From NCBI GenBank assembly GCA_041300525.1, contig JBGLNJ010000001.1:2790001-2854000 (forward strand): a DNA stretch of 64,000 bases, given 5' to 3'. Shown piece by piece: positions 53,315-61,945 of this stretch. Position 1 is the first letter of the stretch. Each line of letters starts with the position of its first letter. Source of the DNA: JBGLNJ01 sp041300525. Lineage in GTDB: Bacteria > Chloroflexota > Anaerolineae > Fen-1058. Below the pieces are notes generated by a model that was not told the origin of the DNA, did not search any database, and worked only from the letters and a program-made list of their open reading frames with translations. The translations under genes and the position numbers were made by a program.

Positions 53315-54067
53315 ATGGAGCTGGGCGGCAAGGTAGCAGTGGTCACAGGAGGCGCAACACGGGTAGGCCGCGCGATCTCGTTGGCGCTGGCGCGTAGCGG
53401 CGCGGAGGTCGTCGTCAATTACAACTCGTCGGCGGACGAGGCGCTGCGCACGCAGGCGGACATTGCGGCGCTGGGCCGTACGGCGCTGCCGTTCAAGGCC
53501 GACGTGGCGCAGGGCGACCAGGTGCAGGCCATGGTCGAGGCGGCTGTGGCGCGGTTCGGCCGGCTGGATGTATTGGTCAACAGCGCCTCGATCTGGCGCC
53601 GCACGCCCTGGCCGGAAACGAGCGAAGCCGATTGGGATTTGTTGCATGGCGTGGCGGCCAAAGGCCCGTTCCTGTGTGCGAGGGCCGCGGCGCCCCATCT
53701 GACCGCGCACGGCGATGGCGCGATCGTCAACATTGTTGATCTGTCGGCGTTCGTGCCATTTCCCGGCTACTTGCCCCATTCGGCGGCCAAGGCGGCTTTG
53801 CTGAACATGACCTATGCGCTCGCCATCGAAATGGCCCCGGCGGTGCGCGTCAACGCCGTCGCGCCCGGCCCCGTGTTGCCGCCGCCGAATTTTACACCAG
53901 AGCAAACGGCGGCGGTTGCCAGCGCGACGCTGCTGGGGCGCTGGGACACGGCGGAGGATGTGGCCCAGGCGGTCGTCTTTTTGGCAAAGGCCGACTATAT
54001 CACGGGTGTGGTCTTGCCCGTGGACGGCGGCGAGTTGCTGGCCTGGCGCAAGAAAGGTAGAGCATGA
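53315..54067 (+). CDS. Pteridine-reductase-like short-chain dehydrogenase (SDR 1)
   Basis: ATG 53315 follows GGAGG. The Rossmann motif is VTGGATRVGRAISLALA, a TGxxxRxG type that is characteristic of PTR1/FolM pteridine reductases rather than TGxxxGxG of most SDRs. NSASIW takes the place of NNAG, and Y-x-x-x-K occurs in YLPHSAAKAALL (variant His for Tyr-flanking residues). The C-terminus has YITGVVLPVDGGEL. The 250-residue length is normal. Its stop overlaps the ATG of the next URO-D gene (ATGA), and a similar SDR lies at 55256, so pteridine or folate chemistry may be linked to the URO-D proteins. Confidence 0.8.
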   Translation: MELGGKVAVVTGGATRVGRAISLALARSGAEVVVNYNSSADEALRTQADIAALGRTALPFKADVAQGDQVQAMVEAAVARFGRLDVLVNSASIWRRTPWPETSEADWDLLHGVAAKGPFLCARAAAPHLTAHGDGAIVNIVDLSAFVPFPGYLPHSAAKAALLNMTYALAIEMAPAVRVNAVAPGPVLPPPNFTPEQTAAVASATLLGRWDTAEDVAQAVVFLAKADYITGVVLPVDGGELLAWRKKGRA

Positions 54068-55233
54068 ATAGTAAAGAACGAGTCAAGCTGGCTTTTGCGC
54101 ACAAAGAAGCCGACCGGGCGCCTATTTTTGAATTGACCATAGATAATCCCACCGCCAGCACGGTGCTGGCCCGCCCCACGCTGTGCGGCTTTGGCGGCAA
54201 CGTGCGGGCGCTGATTCAAAACAAGGCTCTCATCGAAGGCCGCATGGCTGAATTTCACAAGCAGCGCGTGGCGGATGAAATCGCGCTGTGGCGGGCGCTC
54301 GACCTGGACGTTTACCCTAACGCCTATCCCGTGCCGCACAACCCGGCGATTCCTGAACAAATCGAAGCGTATGCCTGGCGCTATGCCAGCCCGGACGGTG
54401 AACGCTGGGGCATTTATCGCTACATTCCCGAAAGCGACATGTACGACGAGGTAGAATCGTGGCTGCGCGAAGGCGGGCTGGCCGCGTTGGAGCGCGAAAC
54501 CGAGCTGCTGGAAGCAGCGGAACCCAAACTGGACGAGTGGGATTTTTCGCCGGTGGACACCTTTATCCAAGAGTTGGGCCAAGACCGCTGCGTGATGGGC
54601 GTGGCCGACGTGTCCATCGGCTCGACCTATTGCTGGGCGGAAACATTCTTGATCGGACTCATCAAAGCGCCGCAACTCATTCATCGCTACCTGGACGCGC
54701 ACTTGCGCACGACGCTGCTGCTGCTGGAAGCGATGCTACAGCGCGGCGTGGACGGCGCACACGGCGGATACGATTGGGCCTCGGCGCTCGGGCCGATGTT
54801 TTCCCCCAAGCATTTCAAGACATTTGTCTTTCCTCGCCTCAAGCAGATCACGGACCTGTGCCATCGCTACGGCGTGCCCTACGTCAAGCATACCGACGGC
54901 AACGTCAACGCGCTGCTCGACGGGATGATCGAAGCGGGCGTGGACGGCTTTCAGGCCATCGAGCCGCGCGCCGGGATGGACCTTGCGCGGTTAAAGCGCG
55001 ACTATGGCAACCGGCTCACGCTCATTGGAAATGTGGATTGCTCGACTGTGTTGGTGGATGGGCCGGTCGAAGCGGTGCGCGAGCAAACCGAAACCGTGAT
55101 TCGCACCGCCGCGCCGGGCGGGGGATTCTTGCTCTCCACCAGCAACTCGGTGCATCCAGGCGTCAAGCCGGAATACTATCTGGCGATGCTGGAAACCGCG
55201 CGAGCGGTCGGCCACTATCCCATTTCAAAGTGA
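54064..55233 (+). CDS. URO-D-family protein, MtaA/CmuA-like (intact copy)
   Basis: ATG 54064 overlaps the preceding stop. The 389-residue protein has the complete barrel: NSKERVKLAFAHKEADRAP at the start, ISKFVFPRLKQITDLCHRYG-type helix (here FKTFVFPRLKQITDLCHRYG), VKHTDGNVNALLDGMIEAG, IGNVDCSTVLVDGP and GFLLSTSNSVHPGVKPEYYL at the end. A His (KHTDG) and Cys (NVDCS) stand where MtaA-type enzymes bind zinc for methyl transfer from a corrinoid to a thiol or pteridine. True HemE is less likely because the Arg-rich N-terminal substrate motif is absent. No corrinoid protein gene is visible in the window. Function therefore inferred only at the superfamily level. Confidence 0.75.
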   Translation: MNSKERVKLAFAHKEADRAPIFELTIDNPTASTVLARPTLCGFGGNVRALIQNKALIEGRMAEFHKQRVADEIALWRALDLDVYPNAYPVPHNPAIPEQIEAYAWRYASPDGERWGIYRYIPESDMYDEVESWLREGGLAALERETELLEAAEPKLDEWDFSPVDTFIQELGQDRCVMGVADVSIGSTYCWAETFLIGLIKAPQLIHRYLDAHLRTTLLLLEAMLQRGVDGAHGGYDWASALGPMFSPKHFKTFVFPRLKQITDLCHRYGVPYVKHTDGNVNALLDGMIEAGVDGFQAIEPRAGMDLARLKRDYGNRLTLIGNVDCSTVLVDGPVEAVREQTETVIRTAAPGGGFLLSTSNSVHPGVKPEYYLAMLETARAVGHYPISK

Positions 55234-55255
55234 TTCACTCACGAGGAGCAAATTC

Positions 55256-56023
55256 ATGGAACTGTTAAACTCGGTGGTGCTCATCACCGGCGCGGCAACG
55301 CGCGTGGGTCGTCACGTCGCGCTGCACCTGGCCGGCCAGGGCGCGCACATTGCGTTCAGTTACTACTCGCCCGACGAACCCTGGGCGCAGACGCAGGCCG
55401 ACATCGAAGCGCAGGGCGTGCAGGCGTTGGCCGTCCAGGCCGAAATCCGCGACGCCGCGCAAGTCAAGCGCCTCGTCGCAGCGACGCTGGACAAATTCGG
55501 GCGCATTGACGTGCTGATCAACAACGCCTCGGTCTGGCTAAAGTCGCCGTTCCTCGACATCTCGGAAGCGGACTGGGACCTGGCGATGGACGTGAACCTC
55601 AAAGGGCCGTTCCTGTGCGCCCAAGCCGTCGCGCCGGTCATGCTCAGGCAGGCTCCTCCTGCGTCCCCCCCGCGCGCGGGGGGGATCGAGGGGGGGGTGA
55701 TGCTCAACGTCACCGATCTCTCGGCCTTCCAAGTGTGGCCCGGCTATGCCCATCACGCGGCCAGCAAGGCGGGGCTGGTCTCGCTAACAAAGTCGCTGGC
55801 GGTGGAGCTGGCGCCCACCATTCGCGTCAACGCCATCGCGCCCGGCACAGTGCTTTTGCCCGATAACGCCCCGCCGGAAAAAAAACAGTGGGCCGAAGAC
55901 AAGTCGCTCCTCAAGCGCGTCGGCTCACCGCAAGACGTGGCGCGGCTGGCAGCCTTTTTGATCGAGAACGACTTTTTGACGGGCGGCGTGTATTTCGTGG
56001 ACGGCGGCAGGGCATTGGTCTGA
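55256..56023 (+). CDS. Pteridine-reductase-like short-chain dehydrogenase (SDR 2)
   Basis: ATG 55256 follows GAGGAGC. Again the motif is VLITGAATRVGRHVALHLA (TGxxxRxG), followed by INNASVW, NVTDLSAF and an active-site region GYAHHAASKAGLVSLTKSL. The C-terminus is FLTGGVYFVDGGRALV. At 55 % of the gene the sequence RQAPPASPPRAGGIEGGV interrupts the strand before NVTDLSAF and derives from a G/C mini-repeat; without it the protein would have the usual length of about 240. The stop TGA overlaps the ATG of the hydantoinase gene (TGATG). Both SDRs and the URO-D gene run in one operon. Confidence 0.8.
   Translation: MELLNSVVLITGAATRVGRHVALHLAGQGAHIAFSYYSPDEPWAQTQADIEAQGVQALAVQAEIRDAAQVKRLVAATLDKFGRIDVLINNASVWLKSPFLDISEADWDLAMDVNLKGPFLCAQAVAPVMLRQAPPASPPRAGGIEGGVMLNVTDLSAFQVWPGYAHHAASKAGLVSLTKSLAVELAPTIRVNAIAPGTVLLPDNAPPEKKQWAEDKSLLKRVGSPQDVARLAAFLIENDFLTGGVYFVDGGRALV
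55651..55697. repeat. G/C-tract mini-repeat inserted in SDR 2
   Basis: ccccccgcgcgcgggggg is self-complementary and is followed by atcgaggggggg. The unit is in frame and encodes a Pro/Gly-rich loop. Similar units lie at 1498-1534 and 31633-31696. Confidence 0.6.
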
Positions 56024-57426
56024 TGAGCAATTTCGATCTCGTCATTCGCGGCGGCACGCTCGTGACCGCCGCCGATACCATCCAGGCTGACCTGGGCATT
56101 TGCGATGGCGTCATCGCCGCCCTGGGTCAAGACCTGATCGGACTCGAGACACTGGACGCTTCGGGCAAGCTGGTGCTGCCTGGCGCGGTGGATCCGCACG
56201 TCCACCTGGAAATGCCCGCCGGTCCAACCACTTCGAGCGACGATTGGGAATCGGGCACGGTCGCCGCGGCTTGCGGCGGGACGACGACGGTGGTTGATTT
56301 CGTCGAGCCGGAGCCTGGCGAATCGCTCATGCGCGCGTTCGAGGCGCGGCGCGCCCAGGCGGAAGGTCGAGCGGCGATTGACTTTGGTCTGCACATGACC
56401 CTCAGCCGCGCGGATGCGGATACGCTGGCGCAAATCCCCGACGTGGCTGCGGCGGGGCTGACGTCGTTCAAGACCTATACCACCTACGAAGGCTTGCGCT
56501 TGAGCGACGAGGAATTTCTGCGCGCCATGCAGGCGGTGAAGCAAGCCGGCGGCCTGCTGATGGTTCACGCCGAGAATCACGCGATGATCGAGCATCTCAA
56601 GCGCGAGTTCATCGCGGCGGGCCAGGTCGCTCCGCGCTATCATCCGCGCAGCCGCCCGGCCGCCGCCGAAGGTGAGGCCATCGAGCGCGTGCTGGCGCTG
56701 GCGGAGATTGCCCACGTGCCGGTGTACGTGGTCCACGTCTCGACGGCGCGCGGCGCAGACGCCATCAGGCGCGCCCGCGCCAGAGGCCAGATGGTTTTTG
56801 GTGAGACCTGCCCGCAGTATTTGCTGCTGACCGAGGCCGAATACGAGCGGCCCGGTTTCGAGGGCGCGAAATTTGTTTGCTCGCCGCCACTCAGAACCGC
56901 GCAAGACAACACGGCCTTGTGGGGCGCGTTAGCGCGGGGCATTCTTTCGACAGTTGGCACGGATCACTGTCCCTTCAACTTGCGCGGGCAAAAGGAACTG
57001 GGCCTCGGAAAATTCACCGACATTCCCGGCGGCTTGCCAGGCATTGAAGCGCGGCTGGCCTTGATGTATACTTGCGGGGTTCGCGCTGGCCGGCTGACGC
57101 TCAATCGCTGGGTTGAGGTGTGCTGCGCCGCGCCTGCGCGGCTGTTCGGATTGTATCCGCGCAAGGGCACCCTGATGCCGGGCGCGGATGCGGACGTGGT
57201 CATTTTCGATCCCGACAAACACGTGACGCTGTCTCAATCGCTCCTGCACGAGAAGGTGGATTACACACCGTATGAAGGTCTCGAGTTGCGCGGCTATCCG
57301 GTTGTGACTCTTTCGCGTGGCATTGTGTTGGTTCAAGATGGCCGCTGGGTTGGGCCAGAGGGACACGGGCAGTATCTGAAACGCAGTGCATCGCCCATGC
57401 GATCTTTGGAACAGACCTATGGTTGA
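56023..57426 (+). CDS. Dihydropyrimidinase/hydantoinase-type amidohydrolase
   Basis: ATG 56023 overlaps the SDR stop. The 467-residue TIM-barrel has the full metal set of the D-hydantoinase/dihydropyrimidinase group: DPHVHLEM (H-x-H), SFKTYTTYEG with the Lys to be carbamylated (about residue 150), HAENHAMIEH and VVHVSTARGADAI (His ligands), and GTDHCPF (Asp). The active-site loop residues FVEPEPGE are in place. The reaction is ring opening of cyclic ureides such as hydantoin, dihydrouracil or related compounds; the exact substrate is open. The next gene (57419) starts within its last eight bases. Its C-terminal tail (about 40 residues) is typical. Confidence 0.93.
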   Translation: MSNFDLVIRGGTLVTAADTIQADLGICDGVIAALGQDLIGLETLDASGKLVLPGAVDPHVHLEMPAGPTTSSDDWESGTVAAACGGTTTVVDFVEPEPGESLMRAFEARRAQAEGRAAIDFGLHMTLSRADADTLAQIPDVAAAGLTSFKTYTTYEGLRLSDEEFLRAMQAVKQAGGLLMVHAENHAMIEHLKREFIAAGQVAPRYHPRSRPAAAEGEAIERVLALAEIAHVPVYVVHVSTARGADAIRRARARGQMVFGETCPQYLLLTEAEYERPGFEGAKFVCSPPLRTAQDNTALWGALARGILSTVGTDHCPFNLRGQKELGLGKFTDIPGGLPGIEARLALMYTCGVRAGRLTLNRWVEVCCAAPARLFGLYPRKGTLMPGADADVVIFDPDKHVTLSQSLLHEKVDYTPYEGLELRGYPVVTLSRGIVLVQDGRWVGPEGHGQYLKRSASPMRSLEQTYG

Positions 57427-57770
57427 TCCGAAATCCGAAATCAAAAATCCGAAATCCATAATCATCCTTCCCGCCTGGCTCGTCGCCGATGCGCGCGAGC
57501 GCCCGCGCCCGGGTTGGGGCGTGCGGATCACACGCGCTCAGATCGCGGACGTTGCGCCGAATGACCTCTTGCGCCAGCGTTATCCCGACGATCAGGTATG
57601 GGACGCAGCGGGGCAAGTTCTCGCGCCTGGATTCGTCAACACTCACACGCATCTGTATGGCGTCCTGGCGCATGGCATCCCGCTGGAGTGCGCGCCGTCC
57701 GGCTTTTGGCCGTTCCTGCGTGAATTCTGGTGGCCGCAGGTCGAAGACCGGCTCGATCACGAGATGTGCC
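57419..57770 (+). pseudogene. N-terminal fragment of a TRZ/ATZ-type amidohydrolase
   Basis: The ATG overlaps the hydantoinase stop. The first residues (MVDPKSEIKNPKS) come from the ccgaaatc repeat. Then follow ILPAWLVADARERP, VLAPGFVNTHTHLYGVLAHG (metal H-x-H, about residue 75) and FLREFWWPQVEDRLDHEM, typical of guanine-deaminase-like or SsnA-like amidohydrolases. The sequence changes at about 57770 into the Dpp permease; roughly 330 residues, including the other metal ligands, are missing. Confidence 0.8.
57427..57466. repeat. ccgaaatc repeat at the start of the amidohydrolase gene
   Basis: tccgaaatc is repeated three times (with caaaaa spacers) directly after the overlapping start codon, so it is translated as DPKSEIKNPKS. 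It resembles the repeat at 39768-39796 (opposite orientation) and the short one at 53291-53308. Confidence 0.5.
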
Positions 57771-58671
57771 GGGGCAGTATTGCCCCAAGGTGGGCGGGGA
57801 ACAATTCGCCTGCCGGTTCGATCAAGGCCGCTATGTTCGCTGGCTGGTGAATGTCCTAAGGGGCGACTGGGGCCAGTCGTGGACGATGCAGACCGGCGTG
57901 CCCGTGCTGACCATCGTCTGGGGGCGACTGGGATACACTATTCTGCTCATGGGGCTGTCCACTGTGCTGGCCATCCTGCTGGCGGTGCCCATCGGCGTCT
58001 ATTCCGCCGTCAAGCAATACTCTGCCGCCGATTACGCGGTGACGGCCCTGGCGTTTTTCGGCCAGTCCATGCCCACGTTCTGGACCGGGTTGATGGCCAT
58101 GGCCATCTTTGCAGTGGCCTTGGGTTGGTTCCCCACCAGCGGCGTACACACTGCCGGGAGCGAGGGCGACATCATCGAAGCGCTGGCGCGCATCTTTTCT
58201 CTGGGCCGGCTTTACCCCGAGATCGCCGGGCGAGAGTGGAGCTTGATCGGCGAAGGGCTATGGCACGTCGCCTTGCCTGCGCTCGTGCTGACCTACTTTA
58301 ACCTGGCGACGTGGAGCCGCTTTACCCGGTCGTCCATGCTCGAGGTGCTGCGGCAAGATTACATGCGGACCGCGCGCGCCAAAGGACTGCGCGAACGCAA
58401 GGTCATCCTCAAGCACGGCCTGCGGAACGCGCTGATCCCGCTCATCACCATTTTGGCGCTGCAACTTCCCAACCTGTTCGGCGGGGCGATCATCACCGAA
58501 ACGATTTTTTCGTGGCCGGGCATGGGGCGATTGTTCATTGACGCGATCAACAATGTGGATTGGCCGCTGGTGCAAGGACTGTTGGTCATCTCGGCCTTCC
58601 TGGTCGTGTTCTCCAACTTGCTGGGTGATGTCCTGTACGCAGTGGTAGACCCGCGCATTCAGTACACCTAA
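57771..58671 (+). CDS. DppB/OppB-type ABC permease, N-terminus missing
   Basis: The first recognisable residues are GRYVRWLVNVLRGDWGQSW, which lie about 60-70 residues into normal DppB proteins, so helix 1 and the signal region are lost. Five membrane segments remain, with the permease loop DYMRTARAKGLRERKVILKHGLRNAL (EAA-like motif) and the typical end LLGDVLYAVVDPRIQYT. It abuts the amidohydrolase fragment (join about 57770). The next gene is DppC, 22 bases later. The missing helix would likely stop insertion, unless the join is artificial. Confidence 0.9.
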
Positions 58672-58693
58672 TCGGTTCAGGAGAAGTAAGACA

Positions 58694-59650
58694 ATGTCCG
58701 CCATCACTGCCGATGAGCTCTACGCCGAGCCGGTCACAACCGAAAAGCCGGTCGGGCAATGGGGACTGGCCTGGCGCAGGCTGCGCCGCCACCGGCTCGC
58801 CATGCTCGGCCTTGTCACGCTGGTGGCGATCGTCCTTGTCAGTTTGCTGGCCCAATGGATCGCGCCGTACCCCTACGAAGAGATAGACCTGTCTCATTCC
58901 TTTGCGCCGTTCGTGTCGCCGGGCAACCCGGACCGCCCAATGCACTGGTTCGGCACCGACAGGCTCGGGCGCGACATCTTGTCGCGCCTGCTTTACGCCG
59001 GGCGCATCTCGCTGGGCGTCGCGCTGACGGTCACGCTGCTGGTCACGATCACGGGAACCGTCATCGGCGCGGTGGCCGGCGCGTTCGGCGGTTGGGCGGA
59101 CACGCTGCTGATGCGCTTTACGGATGTGATGTTAACGCTGCCACAACTGCCCCTGCTGTTGATCATTTCCAGCAGCCTGCGGCAGTTTGCCCAGCTTCAG
59201 CAATTCCTTGGCTCCAACTTGAGCGTGGCCATCATCATTTTCGTGCTGGTTGTGTTTGGCTGGATGACCGTAGCGCGGCTGGTGCGCGGGTCGGTGCTCA
59301 GCCTGCGCGGCCTGGACTATGTCGAAGCGTGCCGCGCATTGGGCGCGGGAAACGGTCGCGTCATTTTCGGGCATCTGGTGCCCAACTCACTTGCGCCCAT
59401 CATCGTGGCGGCCACGCTGGGGTTTGGCGGGGTGATCATCTCCGAGTCGGCGCTGTCGTTCCTGGGATTCGGCGTCATGCCGCCCGTGCCGACGTGGGGC
59501 AACATGCTCAACGAAGCGCGCAACGCGCCGCTCGAATACCTCTTTGTCCAGGCGCTCTCTCCGGGCTTTTGCATTTTCCTCACCGTGCTCTCGATCAATT
59601 TCATTGGCGATGGGCTGCGTGATGCGCTTGACCCGCGATTGAAGCTGTAG
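58694..59650 (+). CDS. DppC/OppC-type ABC permease
   Basis: ATG 58694 follows AGGAGA. The 318-residue protein has the N-terminal helix (LAMLGLVTLVAIVLVSLLA), the conserved HWFGTDRLGRDILSRLLYAGR segment, and the EAA loop DYVEACRALGAGNGRVIFGHLVPNSL followed by GGVIISESALSFLGFG, all typical of DppC/OppC. It forms the second half of the membrane channel with DppB for import of peptides or similar small solutes. The solute-binding protein gene is not in the window and may lie upstream of the break. The gene is complete. Confidence 0.95.
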   Translation: MSAITADELYAEPVTTEKPVGQWGLAWRRLRRHRLAMLGLVTLVAIVLVSLLAQWIAPYPYEEIDLSHSFAPFVSPGNPDRPMHWFGTDRLGRDILSRLLYAGRISLGVALTVTLLVTITGTVIGAVAGAFGGWADTLLMRFTDVMLTLPQLPLLLIISSSLRQFAQLQQFLGSNLSVAIIIFVLVVFGWMTVARLVRGSVLSLRGLDYVEACRALGAGNGRVIFGHLVPNSLAPIIVAATLGFGGVIISESALSFLGFGVMPPVPTWGNMLNEARNAPLEYLFVQALSPGFCIFLTVLSINFIGDGLRDALDPRLKL

Positions 59651-59673
59651 GACAAGCGCCGGTTGCGGACAAC

Positions 59674-60675
59674 GTGAACCACGACAGACGGCCTTTCTAC
59701 GACGAACGCATCCTCGACGTGCGAGGGCTGCGCACGTGTTTTTACACCGAAGATGGCGTGGTCAAGGCGGTGGACGGCGTGGACTTGCACGTTGACCGCG
59801 GTGAGGTGCTGGGGCTGGTGGGCGAGTCGGGCTGCGGCAAGAGCGTGATGTCGTTTTCGGTCATGCGCTTGCTGGGCGCGCCCGGCAGGATCGTCGAGGG
59901 TGAGGTTCTGTTTGATGGCCGGGACTTGCTCGAGCTGCCCGAGTCGGAGATGAAGCACATCCGGGGCAACCGCATCTCGATGATCTTTCAGCAGCCCATG
60001 TCGTGCCTGAACCCGGTGTTCAAAGTGGGCGACCAGATTGCCGAGGTGTTGGACATTCACCAGCGGATCGGTCAGGAGAAGGGCTGGGAGCGGGCGGCCG
60101 AGCTGCTCAAGCTGGTGGGCATCCCGGAAGCCGACAAGCGGGCGCACTCGTATCCGCACGAGCTTTCCGGCGGGATGGCGCAGCGCGTGATGATCGCGAT
60201 GGCGCTGGCCTGCGTCCCCGAGTTGCTCATCGCCGACGAGCCGACGACGGCGCTGGATGTGACGATTCAGGCGCAAATCCTCGACCTGCTGTGCGATATA
60301 CGCAGCAAGATGACGACGTCCATTATCCTCATCACGCACGACCTGGGCATTGTAGCCGAGATGTGTGAGCGTGTGGCTGTCATGTATGGCGGGCAAATTG
60401 TGGAAGAGGCCAGCGTGGCGGCTACCTTTGCCGAACCTAAACATCCCTACACGGTGGGGCTGATCGGCTCGATACCGGTCCTCGGCGAAATCAAGGACAA
60501 GCTGGATGTGATCCCGGGCTCGGTGCCCAACCTGATCAACCTGCCGCCGGGCTGCCGGTTCGCCCCGCGCTGCCGGGCACGGGTCGAAAATCACCTGAGC
60601 ATTTGCGCGCAGCAAGCGCCCGCGCTCAGGCCCATCGCGCCGGGGCACAGGGTGCGCTGTTGGTTGTATCAGTGA
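59674..60675 (+). CDS. DppD/OppD-type ABC ATPase
   Basis: GTG 59674 is the start. The 333-residue protein has Walker A GESGCGKS, Q-loop, signature ELSGGMAQRVMIAMALA, Walker B LLIADEPTTALD and switch ILITHDLGIVAE, then the C-terminal Opp/Dpp tail with HPYTVGLIGSIP and a Cys-rich end (CRFAPRCRARVENHLSIC). It energises the DppBC channel. The partner DppF usually follows, but a bidirectional terminator and an opposite-strand gene come next, so either one ATPase suffices or DppF lies elsewhere. Confidence 0.95.
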   Translation: MNHDRRPFYDERILDVRGLRTCFYTEDGVVKAVDGVDLHVDRGEVLGLVGESGCGKSVMSFSVMRLLGAPGRIVEGEVLFDGRDLLELPESEMKHIRGNRISMIFQQPMSCLNPVFKVGDQIAEVLDIHQRIGQEKGWERAAELLKLVGIPEADKRAHSYPHELSGGMAQRVMIAMALACVPELLIADEPTTALDVTIQAQILDLLCDIRSKMTTSIILITHDLGIVAEMCERVAVMYGGQIVEEASVAATFAEPKHPYTVGLIGSIPVLGEIKDKLDVIPGSVPNLINLPPGCRFAPRCRARVENHLSICAQQAPALRPIAPGHRVRCWLYQ

Positions 60676-60760
60676 AAGTGGCGCACCACCGCCGCTTCCA
60701 GCCTCAGAAGCTCGCAAGGAGAGATCTCTTCTCTGCGCAGAGACGAAACAGCGAACGGTA

Positions 60761-60800
60761 AAAACGCCGATTTGATGACATCAGGTCGGCGTTCGTTTTT
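60761..60800. terminator. Bidirectional rho-independent terminator
   Basis: Stem aacgccga (60763-60770) pairs with tcggcgtt (60786-60793); an A-run precedes it and TTTTT (60796-60800) follows, so both directions have a U-tract. It closes the dpp operon on the plus strand and overlaps the end of the acyltransferase gene (stop 60781) on the minus strand. Confidence 0.75.
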
Positions 60801-61863
60801 GCCGGTCGGCACAAACGGGTGTGATGGATGGAGAGAAAGGTGGGATGATACGCTGCCAATTTCCTCGGCTGGCAGCAGGATACCCACACAACGTATACCA
60901 GATTTTGCCGCTGCTGGTACAGGCGACATTGGCATAAACGGTGCCATAGTCGGGATCACGCCTCTCGATGGCGTCGTCCGCCAGGATACGAATCAGGTCT
61001 GCGGGCAGGCGTGGGGCGGTCGGCGAAGCGTACAACGCCCGAACCAGGTGCTCCATCCGCCTGAACCGGCTCACGGTGCTCGAGGCCGATTCTTCAGCAG
61101 CTAGCGCCGGGTCGGGACAAATGCAATAGTGATTCGTCACGACGATCCAATTTTCGGACGGCTCGCGGCGAAAGTGAGCCGTGCACGTACATTCAAACAG
61201 AGCGAATTCTTCGGTCTCGCCGTCCACGGCAAACAACAACATGCCGCCGTCTCGATTGATTTCACCCAGCATCCGTTCGACGTCGCGGATGGTGTGGCAA
61301 AGCTCGATCGCTTCGGTTAGGAAGCCATAGCCCGGCAGATGCGGTTTCCCCAGCGCAGGTTTGTCGCGGACCGGCAAGTAATTATAGTGCAGCCAAAACC
61401 GATCTTGATTGATGCCGGTCGGCGTAAAGACATCACCCTCCATGCTAAAGCTGATGGTGGGAATCCGTCCACCTATTTCCCGTATTGTCACATAGCCCCA
61501 TAGGTCGGGCACATACGCATCGTTATTGCGCGCTACCCAGACGCGGTCTCCGATCCGGCTGACTGCGCCGCTGCATTGATTGGATTCACATTCCTCGACG
61601 TAGGCCCATTCGGCCAGGCGTTGCAGCGGCAGATGGGCGCCTTCTGCCATGCCTTCGTATTCATCCTGAAAGCGTTGGGGGAGACGACGCAACCAGGGCA
61701 GCGCACCCTGGCGCAGTTTATTCATGTCGGTCGCATCTTGCCTGCGGGTGAGATAGTGATTGATATTGTGTTCCAGCTTTTCACCCAGCGCATGCCCGGC
61801 GGCGAGTCCGATTTCTCTTGGATTGCCTTTGAAGCGATAGATTCGATTGAGGCCGTCGTTCAT
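60781..61863 (-). CDS. C45-type acyl-CoA:6-aminopenicillanic-acid-acyltransferase-like protein
   Basis: The 360-residue protein fits the Ntn-hydrolase family C45: an N-terminal domain with FKGNPREIGLAAGHALGE (residues 11-28), then CSGAVSRIGDRVWVARNNDAYVPD, in which Cys97 is the probable nucleophile and ARNNDA matches the conserved N-x-D motif. SFSMEGDVFTPTGIN and VVTNHY follow, as in the family. Such enzymes cleave or transfer acyl groups on amides, and many bacterial members hydrolyse N-acyl amino acids or unknown metabolites. It is convergent with the Dpp operon across the terminator. The substrate is unknown; peptide uptake next to it may hint at peptide-like substrates. Confidence 0.75.
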   Translation of the reverse strand: MNDGLNRIYRFKGNPREIGLAAGHALGEKLEHNINHYLTRRQDATDMNKLRQGALPWLRRLPQRFQDEYEGMAEGAHLPLQRLAEWAYVEECESNQCSGAVSRIGDRVWVARNNDAYVPDLWGYVTIREIGGRIPTISFSMEGDVFTPTGINQDRFWLHYNYLPVRDKPALGKPHLPGYGFLTEAIELCHTIRDVERMLGEINRDGGMLLFAVDGETEEFALFECTCTAHFRREPSENWIVVTNHYCICPDPALAAEESASSTVSRFRRMEHLVRALYASPTAPRLPADLIRILADDAIERRDPDYGTVYANVACTSSGKIWYTLCGYPAASRGNWQRIIPPFSPSITPVCADRQKRTPT

Positions 61864-61945
61864 TGAAGGAGCACCTCGTTTCCTCGCCGGGGGACACGGC
61901 TATAGTCCAGCCTCGGCGCAGTCGCCGACCTCAAGTTTGCTAAAG

